A stretch of 64,000 bases of DNA from the NCBI GenBank assembly GCA_035610365.1, contig CM069432.1:222540532-222604531 (forward strand), written 5' to 3'. This document shows, piece after piece, positions 11,636-23,471 of the stretch. This stretch comes from Aquatica leii (Eukaryota > Arthropoda > Insecta > Coleoptera > Lampyridae). Positions within the stretch are counted from its first letter, which is position 1. Each line of letters starts with the position of its first letter. The position numbers and the translations under genes were made by a program. The notes below the pieces were generated by a model. That model ran no database searches and was not told the origin of the DNA. It was given only the letters and a program-made list of their open reading frames with translations.

Positions 11636-12011
11636 GGGCGCCATAAACTGTGTTCCAAGTTTATATACAGGAGATTCCCCTCTAAGTATATCTTCTCTCT
11701 GCTCCAACTGGAACTGGCGTTCCTGCGTCGGGGTTCCGCTTTTGTTTGTGACTCCGGAAGTGGGAGAACGGTTTAAGCGATACATGCGCTCTGACGGATG
11801 AAGCGCCGGTAAGCGGGGATAGCGCGAGCTTAATTGCGCGTTCGATACTAGCGGAAATTCCCTATTCACATTTATTTACACGAGTACGGAAACTTAATTA
11901 ATAATATACAATTCTTAATAATAATAATTAACGGTCCTAAATAAGATAAGTATTATTTCTAAACTAAACAACATACGGCGCTATAAGTACAATTTGTAAC
12001 GGTTCGTTACA
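11636..12011 (-). repeat. Possible Gypsy-type LTR and primer-binding site
   Basis: On the minus strand a segment begins TGTAACGAACCGTTACA (from 12011) and ends just before TGGCGCCCTACAACGG (from 11643), the layout of an LTR followed by a primer-binding site. A similar block (TGGCCTCTAACGGTTGTGGG) occurs near 11.22 kb. No coding region or partner LTR was found, so this is either a solo remnant or a chance resemblance. Confidence 0.3.
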
Positions 12012-12337
12012 GTATCGTCAAGATTCGTAAATCGTGTTGGCCAACTTTAAAAAAATACAAAATAATAACATTGACAGGTATAACTATTATTTTTTTGTAC
12101 TTTTAACATCAGAAACGTCAATATTCGTTTGTTAGAGTTGTTACGTAATGGACCAAAAAATCAATAGAGTAGCAATATATTTAGTAATACATGTGCCAAC
12201 ATTATATTTCTGGTGTTTTCAATGTTTTTAATTTTTTTTTTAAAAAAATGCAATTTTATAATAAACATTATAATTAATTCCTCACCAATTGTGTTTGTAA
12301 AATATTATATGAAGCACGAAGTCCCTCATCTTCTTGT
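12012..12337. other. No recognisable feature
   Basis: AT-rich sequence with no supported ORF. Part may belong to the hAT scrap that follows on the minus strand. Confidence 0.4.
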
Positions 12338-12612
12338 TTAGAATACGATGGAAAAAGGTTTGACATGTTTTAAATATTTCTTTTCAAGTCCTTGAAAATA
12401 TAATAAAGCTTTGTCCTTTTTATCAGCATGTATTTTATTCAAATGCTTTTGGAACCTAGAAAACTGTATGGCTTCATTTGAAAACACTTTTAGGCAATTT
12501 AAACACATAGGTAATAATTTGTTTGTTGGAGGTTGTGTAAATCCATATTTCAAATACTCAATATTGTACTGCCGACATTTCTACATTTCTTCTTCGTTTC
12601 AGACATTTTGAA
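12338..12612 (-). pseudogene. hAT transposase N-terminus with BED-type zinc finger (ZBED5-like scrap)
   Basis: It starts MSETKKKCR at 12612. After a one-base frame change near 12.58 kb it reads CRQYNIEYLKYGFT, LPMCLNCLKVFSNEAI, FSRFQKHLNKIHADKKDK and LLYFQGLEKKYLK. The C-x2-C ... H-x4-H finger with the SNEA, LNKIHADKK and LEKKYLK neighbours is typical of ZBED5/FAM200-like hAT transposases and their domesticated relatives. Only about 90 residues remain. The dimerisation domain and catalytic core are absent, so it is a transposon scrap rather than a host gene. Confidence 0.8.
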
Positions 12613-12619
12613 TTCACAA

Positions 12620-13142
12620 TTTGTTACAATTTCAATACATTAACTTTTCGACCGATTTATAGAAAGTTATAAAACTAATGACTATAATAACTTCTTTACT
12701 TTATCAGTCACGCGAGGGTATGGGTCACTGACAAAACACACAAAAACAATAAAACATTAGAAGAACTATCCTCGCTTTTTAAAGATTTGATTTTGAGCAC
12801 GCAATAATTTGTATGCCTTTTTTTTGTTTGCGGTGCCTCGATGTACTTGCTCTGCAAAGAGGTTATTACAAGTTTCCGTATTTTTGTCAAAACATGTTTG
12901 ATTGCATAAATCACGTCTTTATTTATACTTAATGCTTATTTAAACGTTTTAATCTTTATTTACGCCATAATAATAAGATAAACATTTTAGACGCCTAAAT
13001 AAAATGTTTGTTCATGAAAATAGAAGTGTTTTCACAGTATATAAGTTTAACTTTATTTGTTGCCTTTGGCTTACAAATTCGTTCGTGCTATACTACATAC
13101 AACCTACATTCCATTCTATATTTACATTTACATTCTATTTAC
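12620..13142. other. No recognisable feature
   Basis: AT-rich flank of the LINE that ends at 13143; no supported ORF or RNA. Confidence 0.5.
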
Positions 13143-13159
13143 TTTTTTTTTTTTTTTGA

Positions 13160-16100
13160 AATACATTTTCTTATCCCTTCTCTTCCCTTAACTTTTTCCT
13201 CCTGCTCCATACTTCTTCCATCCATTCCGCTCCTTTTCCGTTTTCATCTAAGATTTCTTCTATTTTCATCACCTCTTCTCTTAGTTCCCTGCATTTCTGT
13301 CTCATGTGGTTAAGGTCTTCTGTTTCTTCTCCACATAGCCTGCACATCTTTTCTGGTTCTTCTTTCCAATATTTGTTCCCTCACTCCTCGTTGCCACATC
13401 TGAACCTTGCTACCATTTTTTTTCTTTTTGTTGCTTTTATTCTCTCTATCTTTTAAATATTCCGGCACTCCTTCACCCTTGATGTCTTTATAATTCCTAT
13501 TATATCTGCTCTCTTTTATTTTTGTCCATCTTTCTTGTTTTTCGATGTCTCTATCTCTCCTTATTATTTCTTCACTTATTCCTACTCCCTCTTCTCTTAA
13601 TCTGTCCACTTCTTCTCTCGCGTACCCGTTTCTTTTGTAATACTCTTCTCTGCCCTCCTGTCCGTACTTCACTTTCCCTCCCTTTATCTCTTTCCAACAG
13701 AATTTTGCAATCTGTTCTTTCCCTCATTTCTTCCTCGAATTTTATTGCTCTTTTTCCTGTCTCAATCCTTATTTTTTCTATCTGAACCTCCTCTCTCACA
13801 ATATACCCCGGTGTATCCCTGTCCAGTCCTAAAACCCATCTCCAGTATTTTTCCTGTAGCTCCTCTACCTCCCTCCATTCTTTCCAGCCCCATATTTCCG
13901 CTCCATACATTACCACCCCCTTTATTAATTTTTCAAACAACAATTTTCTTTTTTTTATATCCATCTCGAATACTCTTGCCCCCACACCCCAGACTTGTCC
14001 TATTAACCTGTTTCCTTTGTTCACCCTTTCCTTTATGTGTTCTCCCTCTTTATTATCCTGTTTCATGGTGTAGCCCAGGTATGTAAATTCCTTCACGTGT
14101 TGCACTTTCTCATCACTCCATATCCACTCCTCTCTTTTTCTTTTTTCCCTTCCTTTTTTAAATATCGTTATCTTTGTTTTCTCCGTGTTTACTTCCAGTT
14201 CTTTTTTTTTTCATGTATTTTTCTAGCGTTTACATCATCTCTTTCATTTCCTTTTCTTTCTTAGCCACCAACACTGTCATCCGCATACGCCAGCGACCAT
14301 ACCTTAGCTTTCCCTACCACCATCCCTCCTGTCTGTTGTCCTCTCATTGTCTCTTCCAGATCCCCCGTATATACTGAGAACAGGCTTGGGCTCAGTGGAC
14401 ATCCCTGCCTCAACCCTCTCTTTGTGATGAATTTCTCGCTCTCTTCCCCATTCACTTTAACCCTGCTCCTCGTTTCTTCGTAGATTTCCTCTATACTTTG
14501 TATTAATCTTTCATTGATTTTTTTTCTTTTCATATATTCTCACAGTTTTTCCCTATTTACTTTGTCAAAAGCAGCTTTTAGATCTACGAATAGTGCCACC
14601 ATTTTCCCTCTTTTTTTTCTAGTTCTTTATTTGCTAAGTGTTTCAGTATATATATATATATATATGTTGTCTATCGCCCTTCTTCCTTTTCTGAATCCCG
14701 CTTGTCCGTCTGGTACCAAACTTCTTTCCTCTATTTCCTTCTGTAGTCTTTCTTGCAGTATTGTCGCATATAATTTGTATGCCGTGCTCAATAATGTTAC
14801 CCCTCTATAATTCTTGACTTTATTTTTTTCGCCTTTTTTATGGATTGAGCATATTATTCCCTCTCTCCATCTCTCTGGAAATCCTTCCCGTTTCCATATT
14901 TTGTTTAGTATTTCCGTCATCCTTTTTGCTACACTTTCTCCCCCGTATATCCACTCTTCTCCTTGTATCCCATCTTCTCTTGCCGCCTTTCCTTTTTTTA
15001 TATTCTTTATTGCCTCTATTACTTCTTCTTCACTTATTCTATCCCTATCTCCTTCTTCCTGTCTTACTACCGCGTTTTTTCTTTTTTCTTTTTTCTGCTT
15101 TTGTTCTTCTCCTCCCAACAGGTTCCGAAAATATATCTCCCATTCTTTAATTTGTATTCCCTTTGTCGTCATGTTTTTTTTCCTCTGTTTCTTTAGGTAC
15201 TTCCATACATCTTCTTCCGTTTTTATTCCTTTGATCTGCTCCTCTTGTTTCTTTTGTTTTCTTCCTTTTTTCTGTCGCATGTTTTTGTATATTTTACTGC
15301 TTCTTTGTATTCTTCTTTTTCTTTCCTCCCTGTTTTCCACTGTCTTAATGCTCTTCTTGCATTTTTCTTTGCTTCCTTGCATTCCTTATCCCACCATTTC
15401 TTCCATCCTGTTTTCTCCCCCTTCCATTTTCTAAATCTGACTCTCTCTGTTGCTTTCTCCATCATCTCTGTTATTTCCTCTACACTTTCTTGTAATTCCT
15501 TCCCTATCCATACCGTTTTCCCTATTCTCTCTTTATATCTTTTTATACCCTCTTCTGTCCACTTTTTTTAGTTATGTACTTCCCCTCTTCCTCTCTCTTC
15601 CTTTCTTCTCTTTCTCTTCCTTCCATTGTCAATTCCAGTGGTTGATGGTTTGACTCTACCCTTTTTCCCACCTTAAATGTCTTTACCTTTTCTGCGGCCT
15701 CTTCATTTGTCATTACAAAATCTATTATTGATTCTCCCCTTCCTCCTATGTACGTAAATTCCCCCTTTCGATCTTCTTCTCTGTTCCCGTTCATTATTTC
15801 CCACCCTTTTTCGTTGCACAATTCCAGCAGTTCTTCTCCCTCTTTATTTATCACCTTGTCCTTTGTTTGTCTGTTTCCCGTCCCTTTTCTTTCTTGTATT
15901 CCCCCCTCTTCCCCTATTCTTGCGTTGAAGTCCCCTCCTACTATTATCAATCCCTCTTCCTTCTCTTCTATCATCTCTTCTATGTTTTTCCTTGTCTCTT
16001 TCATTCTACTGCTATAAACCGTCACTACTTTTATTTTTGTTTTTCCCCACTGTATGTTCCTTTCTACAACTCCTCTTCTCTGTTGCACTTTCTTTTCCTA

Positions 16101-16330
16101 CTTCCTTACTCAACCATTTTTTTCTTATTCCCGTTATTATACCCCCTTTGCCCTCCCTTTTTCTTTTCTCTTTCTGCATGTTGCACCACCCACTCAAATT
16201 CCTCCAGCAACTCTTTTTTCCACCACTCCCATTCTTTTTCTTCCATCTATGTTTCCTGTAATCCCACTACATCCTGTTCCTTGATGTACTTCCAGAAATC
16301 ATGTTCCTTGTTTTTTATTCCCGCTACGTT
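13160..16330 (-). pseudogene. LINE ORF2: endonuclease, reverse transcriptase, C-terminal domain (broken)
   Basis: Endonuclease: DFWKYIKEQDVVGLQET near 16.27 kb, then LIIVGGDFNARIG, GEFTYIGGRGESIIDFVMTN and SNHQPLEL (15.95-15.64 kb). Linker: WWDKECKEAKKNARRAL near 15.40 kb. Reverse transcriptase (about 15.05-14.27 kb): NYRGVTLLSTAYKLYATIL, QAGFRKGRRAIDNIY, VDLKAAFD, GLRQGCPLSPSLF and the active-site SLAYADD (about 14.28 kb). C-terminal part: EFTYLGYTMKQDNKEGEHIK, then YGAEIWGW and WVLGLDRDTPGYIV, down to a lysine run at the poly(A). The conserved Asp of GGDFN and of YADD are present, but the frame is broken repeatedly. Confidence 0.9.
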
Positions 16331-16339
16331 TCAAAACAA

Positions 16340-16679
16340 TACTCTCAGCTCACTCACCTCCTCCTGTGCTTCTTCCTTACTTTCTTTTTTTCTTCCTTCT
16401 TTTTTTTCCATTTCCATCTCTCATTATTCCTTTTCTTTGCCATTTTGTCAACTTTCTCTCCTTTACCACCCCCTCCTTTGCCCTTTAGTTTTTTGCCTTT
16501 TGGTTCCCCAATTTCTCTCCCCTTTCTCTGCTCAGACCCTTATCCTTGTCGTTCCATATGTATCTGTCTCCGTCTATCTCCATTTTTCTGTACCCTACCC
16601 ATACTCTTTTTCCTTCCGCTCTTTTTTCCACCGCTATGTTCATTATTTCTCTTTGCACTCTTCTTTCCTCCCATGTCAA
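16340..16679 (-). pseudogene. LINE ORF1, C-terminal end only
   Basis: Reads MTWEERRVQREIMNIAVEKR, then VWVGYRKMEIDGDRYIWNDK, then a Lys/Glu/Arg-rich tail. The pattern matches the ORF1 end of the LINE at 4.86-5.66 kb (D-LT--ER, then GY-K--IDG---WN), which is why I call it ORF1. The rest of ORF1 and any 5' leader are missing, so this copy was probably truncated at insertion. Confidence 0.6.
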
Positions 16680-16690
16680 ATCGTGACACA

Positions 16691-19600
16691 GTATTTTATT
16701 ATATTAAATTTCTAAGTAATTACTGTGTGTGCTAGAATAAATAAATCAAGTGCCCGTGCCAGTAAAACATAAATACGTTGCGTACGTGTTGTTAACATAA
16801 ACAAATATCAGTTTTAAATAAAATTAAAAAGTGATAGTAATACATAAAAATTAATGTAAGTGTATTTTTTAAATATCGTTAGAGTTAATTAGTTACGTCT
16901 ACTAATTGTGTAAATATTTGTTTATAAATAAATTACTTTTAAAATTTGTAACAAAAATTGGTTTTTGACGGGGCAAAAAAGGAATCGTAAACAACTCATG
17001 CTCGGAAATGTGGTTAAGCGTTGTCATTAGTACAAAATCAATTCATTTGCTAATCATATTCTCAAATCAATAACTACAATTTAGCTAACAACAGCGTCAA
17101 CTATCATCATAGTTAACTGTGATTTATATAACCGGACATCGATGCTGTTTTAATTAAATTTCAAATGTCTAATAATAAATTTACTAGGTTTCTTCCGTAT
17201 TATAATAGTTATTTGGGATACGCATGTTCACCAACTACACAATTTTGGCGACACAATATGCACTAGGTAGAAACAATCACTAACACTAATAGCTTACGAT
17301 CTCAAACCGGTTATTTGCATTTTTTGCAAAAATTGCATAATACAGCTTTATTAAATATTTACAAAGATAAAAAACAGTTAAAACACTAAAAATATTTTGC
17401 AAAAAATTATACCAGCTAATTAAACAATAATTTGAAGTGACGTCACAGAATACAAAAGACATTTTCAAGTAGTAGTATCTAATTTAACATTATATGTAGT
17501 TTTTAAAGGAAAAATATAATTAAAATATCTAAACAAAATTTTATAGAACATACGATAATATTCTATAAAACTAAGTAGGTCAAACTAAATATTAAAAATT
17601 CTTATTTTTACCAATCTCATATATTTATAATTTTCTTTACTAGAATAACTCGGTTATAATAATATTCATAGTTTAAAATTAATATTTAACTAGATAATAA
17701 CATTGTTAATCAACAAGTTTACTTTAAACCGTTCAGTTGTATTAAAACAATGTATTAATTTAAAAAATATTGTTATTATTTTTTTTATAAAATTCATTTA
17801 AATAATTATTTATTATATTTGTAAATAATAATTTTATGCACGTTTTACATTGTAAACTTAACTTACTGTGTTAAATTTGTTATACTCGTCACTTGACATA
17901 AATTCACAACATTCCACCGTAATTTTGAAATTACGAGTTTAAAAAAAACATTTATTTACAATAAAGAAATATAAATTATATAATTTTTTTGTATTTACAA
18001 CATTTAAACATTTTTGAAATATTCAAGATTTAACTTTTTCTAAGATTTTGTATGTTACAACTATATGTTGTGTTTTTTTTGTTTTTAAAAATAAGGTCAT
18101 GATTGTCCTTGTAAACATTAATAAGAAAGTTGTTACAATTTAGAATTTTTTAATTGTCTCAAAAGCAAAAATTTGATTATGTGAGATGCCAAAAAGCAAT
18201 GTACTTAAGCTGGCACTTGATAAAGTAACAACATTTTGTTTTCTATTTAATTACATTGTTATTCAGCTTAATAACAATTTTGGAATTATAACATTATTTG
18301 CAAAATCACTTACATACCCACACAAATCTATTTTAAAACTCGCACTTCTCTTATATTTTAAACCATAATACTGAGTCCTTTTAAGTATCTCAGATTATGT
18401 TTCAGGCAGGTTCAATACTCAGTATTAAAACAATTTTGAAATTGGCAAAGTAAGTTATTGTAAAACTTAAATCAAGTCTGAAACCCAACATTAATTAAAT
18501 AAGTGAACATCTAAGTTTTCTATATAGATAAAATGCATTACATATTCTTTGCACTACCTAACTGCAGTTTTGCTACATTGGCAACTTATGTATTTTACAA
18601 CCAATCCTAATTAATTTCTCTAAAGCTTTTTTTAATTACTTCAGATTGTTTTATATAAATGGCACCACAGTGTAACCTGTTAAAACGAAAACTGACATAG
18701 CTAGATAAATTTTCCGCTTCGCATTGTTTGAATTAAAGTTTGTACTTATGCTTGCCTGAATCCAAAAAAAATGTTTTGCAAGTTTTTAATTTTAAAGATT
18801 TTGGCATTGTCAGGTTTTACTGTATTTGTTTTTATTGTTGCAGGTTCTAAAAAACAAATACTTTTATTTTAAAAATCTTTTATTTAAAATTTTTTAAATA
18901 ACTAAGTCAACACAATTTATTCTTTCACAAGACTAAAAAATAATTGCATCTTCGACAGGTACTTTTGGTAAATAAAGTACAAACATAAATATTTTTTAGA
19001 ACGTTAAAATTTAAGATCAATTGATTAAATACTGTATAAACAAACTGAAAATAGTATGTTGTATAACAAGTAAGGAATTGTAGTCATTACCAACGAATAT
19101 GAGAATTTATACGACTTTGCTTTTGCAGTCAGTAAATACAAGCAATTTCTTCATTGAATTGTTATGTCAATTTCTTTCAACAAATACGATGTTTGCATGT
19201 GAAGGTTTTTTTAGAATCTGCAAACGCATAACATGTGACGGTGACCTACAAAACGCGTAAAGTAAATTTGTAAATGTTTAAAAATAATTTGTAATTAATG
19301 CCATTGTTTTTGACTAAAACATTTACGTTCAAAAATACAAGATGTAGTTAGTTACCCAAATGAATCTATAATGATACAACAATATTTACTGCATACTTTG
19401 TTTAAATATATGAAATCTTGCAATAAAAAAAAGTTTTTCACAAAATAAATGTATTGCAACTTATTAATCCTGTTACTTAAAAAAATTATAGTGTAGAAAA
19501 AATCAATTGATAACATTAACCGAAGTTATAATTACTATAAACGGTGTTTTTTCTATGTAGCAGCATACGTTCATTGATAAAGTAATAACATTACCCCAAC

Positions 19601-20471
19601 TGATAACTTACTTTTATGTAATTTGTAATTTAGTAGATAAACGAGTGATTTGCAGTAGTGTTGTAACACATTTAGATAATAACAATTTATTGTTTTTGTA
19701 ATATTGATCGTGTGGTATTTATTATAACGTAAGTACCAAGTGTTTGTGGTTATTTTTTAAGTATGCATTTGTATTAAGTATAAGCAACGGAACCAATCAA
19801 AATTTTTAACAAAATCTCGAAACTGTGCGATTAATTTGTTTTTATAAGACTATAATGTAATACAGAGTAAAAGTAATAACAGATAGATATTTGGAACTAA
19901 AAGTCTTTAAAATCATAACTTCTTTATAATGCTGATAAGCAAAAGTCTAATAAATTACTGTCGCTTTTTTTCCTATAGAGAAAATCTTTGCAATTAAACT
20001 AGTAGTAATGTTACAAATTAGATGCTTTGATTTATTTTAATTACCATTAAATACCAACGTTTGGAAACATAACCTAAAATATTTAATTCAAAAACTAAAC
20101 TTTTTTTACACTGTACGTACCGTCAAAACTTATAAATAACATCCACACGGTCTTAAATGATTTTGTTTTTAAGTTTTATAATTGTAGTACACAAAAAATT
20201 TGTACAGTTTTCTTAAATTATGATTTCATAATTCATTATCCTGTCGGTTTTTTAAATTAGTTTTTGATATAATATAAATATAAACAAATAATTATTCAAG
20301 AACGTGCTTTTTAATTTAGCAAACATTTTATTGAAGTGAAACTTCTTTATCGGCGTTGGAAAAAAATTTACCGTCACATTTTTTTCGTTACGCGCCATCT
20401 TTTTTTTATAAAATTCTAAAATATTTTTAAATAAATACAAATTGTACGTGTTCAAAGGTAGTAAAATAAAT
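16691..20471. other. Long AT-rich gene-free stretch
   Basis: Nearly 3.8 kb with only short ORFs of low-complexity composition. I see no domain, RNA gene, terminal repeats or tandem array. It could be intergenic DNA or a long intron. Confidence 0.5.
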
Positions 20472-20476
20472 AAAAA
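20472..20476 (-). terminator. RNA polymerase III terminator (T5)
   Basis: A run of five T on the minus strand, three bases after the tRNA-Asn discriminator base, as expected for Pol III termination. Confidence 0.7.
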
Positions 20477-20479
20477 GTT

Positions 20480-20496
20480 CGCCCGCGGGTGGGCTC

Positions 20497-20534
<38 letters not shown>

Positions 20535-20553
20535 TCGATTGCGCCACGGAGGC
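20480..20553 (-). tRNA. tRNA-Asn, anticodon GUU
   Basis: The 74-base minus-strand sequence begins GCCTCCGTGGCGCAATCGAT. It has the D-loop TTAGCGCG, the anticodon loop CTGTTAA with GTT (plus-strand 20517-20519), the T-loop GGTTCGAGCCC and a G discriminator. It is intron-less with normal A and B boxes. The acceptor stem pairs GCCTCCG with CGCGGGC. Against the common animal tRNA-Asn (3' strand CGGGGGC) this gives one C-C mismatch inside the stem, so the gene is either a tolerated variant or a decaying copy. A T5 terminator follows at once. Confidence 0.95.
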
Positions 20554-22118
20554 ACATACTATAGGTCACAAAACGGATGGTTATAAGGTACACGATCAAA
20601 ACGTTGCTATAAGATACGATCAATTGTTGTTTTGTAATTAATGGCTTATGGTAACTGAAATATGAAATTGAATCTACAAAAATTAGTTAATTGATTTACA
20701 AAAATTTGTATTCATGTTTATGATAATAAAATCCTTTTGTTTAAAATTTATTTAACTTTATTTAACCAATTTCTGAAAAGTTGCATGTAGATCATTTTGC
20801 GAAAAATAAGGCCATAAAGAAGTTTCACTTCTTACGTGTGTACACTAGTACACGCCCTCATATTTTTTTCATGACGCTACAATAAAATTTTTTAAATTAA
20901 AAATTTGTAAATAACAGTTTTAAAATAAATAGTTTCCTTAATATATGTAATTTTGTGAACAAATTTAGCAACACTTTCAGCAGATGTAATAAAAAAATAT
21001 ATAAAGAACAAATAAGACAAAGCTCAAGTAGTGATTAGGTCCTAATTTATTCAAGACCTTACAAAACCTGTAACAATGTTCTGGCTGAAACTCGATTTAA
21101 AAACTGTGTGAAAAACGAATCGATGCTACAACTGTAATGTTTTACCGGTATTATCAAATCACTGACAGTTACAGATTTGCTATAAAAAAATGTAATAAAA
21201 TTTAAGTCAAGATTATTTTTTCAAATTTCGGAAATTACATATTATAAATGATGTAAATTAGTTTTAAAATTGATTTATGTAATCTAACAACCATTGTTTT
21301 AGGGTATTTGGTTTCAAACTATATTAACAAATTAACTGCTGTAATTGTTCCTACGTTATTTTACAAAGTCTTAATTTTATGTCTTATAGTTGTTTAAAAT
21401 CTATGCAACATACTAAGACAAAATTTAATATTTTCGTTTCCGCAGTGTTCTTTTTTAAATTCTTAACTAAATACGTATACAATTAATTTAAAGCGCTGTT
21501 CCTAATACGCATATTTTTTGTTTAGTAAATTAATATATTATTTTTTAATTCATATAACTCCTTTATTATTAGGGTTGAATTGGTTCTATTAAAGTCCCCA
21601 CATAGACGTCTGCAAGTAACATTTTCAAAATTTATTATCGCATAACCATTTTACTAGAAACGGAAATTCCAAATTAAGTTTTAGTCATTTGTTATCATGT
21701 TAAGTAGATTCTAATGCGCTTAAAAAAAATTGTGTAGTATAATTTAAAGCAAACAATAGATTAACCTGGTTAGTAGTTTAAACGTTTACAAAGTTTTAAT
21801 TGTAAATAACAAAAATTATAAACTGCTTCAATAATAGTATTGTTTAATAACTCTTCAAAGTTAGAAAAAAATACTTTTTTTTATTAAGAACTTCTAAACT
21901 AAATAAATGTAATTGACAATTTTTTGTAGTTGTTAATCAGTACTTAAAAACAAAAAACTGTGAAAATTTAATAAAAATAAAATAAGCAGAAGATGGATTT
22001 TTAGAGTACCTCTACTGTTGAATCCTCTGGAACTTTTTAATCTTGAAGTTTGTTTTTTTTCATTTAAAAATGTTTGATAGAAAATTTTATTTACAAATTT
22101 TTTTGTCTCTTGTAAAGG
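20554..22118. other. AT-rich stretch without recognisable feature
   Basis: No supported ORF, RNA gene or repeat between the tRNA and the tnp2-like remnant. A noncoding part of the element that begins near 22.1 kb could lie here, but I could not place its end. Confidence 0.45.
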
Positions 22119-22900
22119 TTAAAATTATTATGTTTATTCTTCATGCACTAAATGTTCACTAGGTCAATTTTGTTTTCCTACCACAACTTTCGTAAAAAGG
22201 GAAAGTATTTTATTACAGTCATGCCCCCTTTATCATAGAGGTCGTTCTATTTTAGAAAATATGCCAGACGTCGATTTTGTAACTAATGTGCTTCTTGATT
22301 ATATGCGCCTCATTTGTATAGGAGCCGTAAAATGCTTTTTAATTCATACATGGCGGTTTGATCGCCCACTACAAAAACTAACTACTGACCAAGCTGTACT
22401 CGTTTTAGAACAGTTAATTTCCTTTACTGATTATATTCCCTCAGACTTTGCAAGACGTCCTAGAAGTCATGATGACTCTAAACATTAAAAAACGACTGAG
22501 CTTCGACAGTTCTTACTATATTCTGGTCCTGTAGCTTTAAAAAGAGTTTTGCAAAAAAAACAATACTACAATTGCTTAACCCTTCATAAGACTATTAATA
22601 AGTGATAAGTATAGTAAGGTATATGTGGATTATGCAGAAAATTTATTGACACATTTTGTTGAAACTACAAAAATTATATATGGGACTCACTTTTTAACAC
22701 ATAATATTCACAATTTTTTATATATTACTGATGATGTTCGCAAACATCCGCCTTTAGATAATTTTAGTAATTTTTCCTGTAAAAACTTCCTACAATTCTT
22801 AAAAAAATTAGTTTGTAAGCCTAATATTGCATTAGCATTGCTGAAAGTAGACACCATTCTACTAATTTAATTAATAATTAATACCAAACTATCTAGTTTC
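22119..22900 (+). pseudogene. tnp2-like transposase (C-terminal half)
   Basis: The frame reads YSSCTKCSLGQFCFPTTTFV, then HRGRSILENMPDVDFV, VLLDYMRLICIGAVKCFL, YIPSDFARRPRSHDD, then (after a stop near 22.49 kb) TTELRQFLLYSGPVALKRVL. A further part in another frame gives YAENLLTHFVETTKIIYGTH, HNIHNFLYITDDV and PPLDNFSNFSCKNFLQFLKK. These blocks match the transposase_21/tnp2-like proteins of animals (LDYMH-VCLGV, P-EF-RKPR, KATE-RQFLLYTGP, NVH-L-HL-DDV, PLD-FSAFPFEN). The residues after SHDD should be a WKATE-type block and are altered. The possible exon start after TTGTAAAG near 22.12 kb is uncertain. Confidence 0.8.
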
Positions 22901-23013
22901 TCCCAATTCTAATACTACCGATAAAAAAATCGCATACTATTAAATTAGTGTATCCTCTAATAATTTTTCATTTTAGCACAAAAGTTTGCAAATATTATCA
23001 AGTATGGTAAGGA

Positions 23014-23022
23014 TTTGTTTCA
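23014..23022. other. Left 9-bp target-site duplication of the Mutator-like element
   Basis: TTTGTTTCA here is repeated exactly at 25518-25526. Nine bases is the standard Mutator-family duplication length. Confidence 0.9.
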
Positions 23023-23030
23023 CGAGGAGA

Positions 23031-23175
23031 GACGTTTCATACCCGGACGTTTCATACCCAGACGCTTCATACCCAGACACTTCATACCTGGACGTTTCAT
23101 ACCCAGGACGTTTCATACCCAGGACGTTTCATGCCCAGGACGATGCATACCCAGGACGTTTCATACCCAGCAGGT
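23031..23175 (+). repeat. Left TIR array of the MULE, about 9 units of GACGTTTCATACCCxG
   Basis: Tandem units of 13-16 bp with small changes (ACGTTTCATACCC, ACGCTTCATACCC, ACGATGCATACCC). The orientation is opposite to that of the right array at 25336-25510. Confidence 0.9.
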
Positions 23176-23471
23176 ACAGTTTATATAACGACGTGCTTGT
23201 GAAAAAAGGTAATGAAAATACTATGCAAACCATACGCATTTCTTGAAGATTAGTTTTTTTTTCTATATGTGTGTTCATTTGTGTGCTTACATTAATAAAA
23301 CTTGTTTCTTTAAAGACTGAAGGGTAAAAACAAGTAATAATAATGGGAATATAAGTAGAAATTAATGATTTATGTTATTAAAGGTAATACAAATTATTGT
23401 TACCTACCAATGTTTTTTATTTTTTTAAATGTAAATTGCTAGTTACAGTAAAAAATGTTTCAAAACTATGT

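Larger units (their letters stand above)
13143..16690 (-). mobile_element. LINE, purine-rich family, 5'-truncated in ORF1
   Basis: A minus-strand LINE whose A-rich 3' end appears as the T-run at 13144-13158. Going upstream it holds the ORF2 C-terminus, reverse transcriptase, endonuclease and the last part of ORF1, and stops near 16690. The coding strand is extremely purine-rich (runs of AAG, GAA, AGG codons; proteins full of K, E, R). This leaves long false ORFs full of S, F, L and P on the other strand. About eight frame changes or stops are visible. Two more partial copies of this family lie at 58.7-61.3 kb. Confidence 0.92.

Noticed and set aside
14814-15653. Other long plus-strand frames over the LINE
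   Set aside because: Same cause: shadows of endonuclease and reverse transcriptase coding sequence.
15867-16715. 282-codon open frame on the plus strand
   Set aside because: It is the antisense of the purine-rich LINE. Its S/F/L/P-rich composition follows from the pyrimidine-rich strand.
16960-17110. Possible RNA gene or regulatory site in the gap after the LINE
   Set aside because: No A/B boxes, snRNA core or other recognisable motif.
23031-23175. CRISPR-like array
   Set aside because: Units are adjacent with no spacers, are inverted at the other end of a transposon, and the genome is eukaryotic.
22986-23246. 86-codon frame with repeated SYPD
   Set aside because: Translation of the left TIR array of the Mutator-like element.
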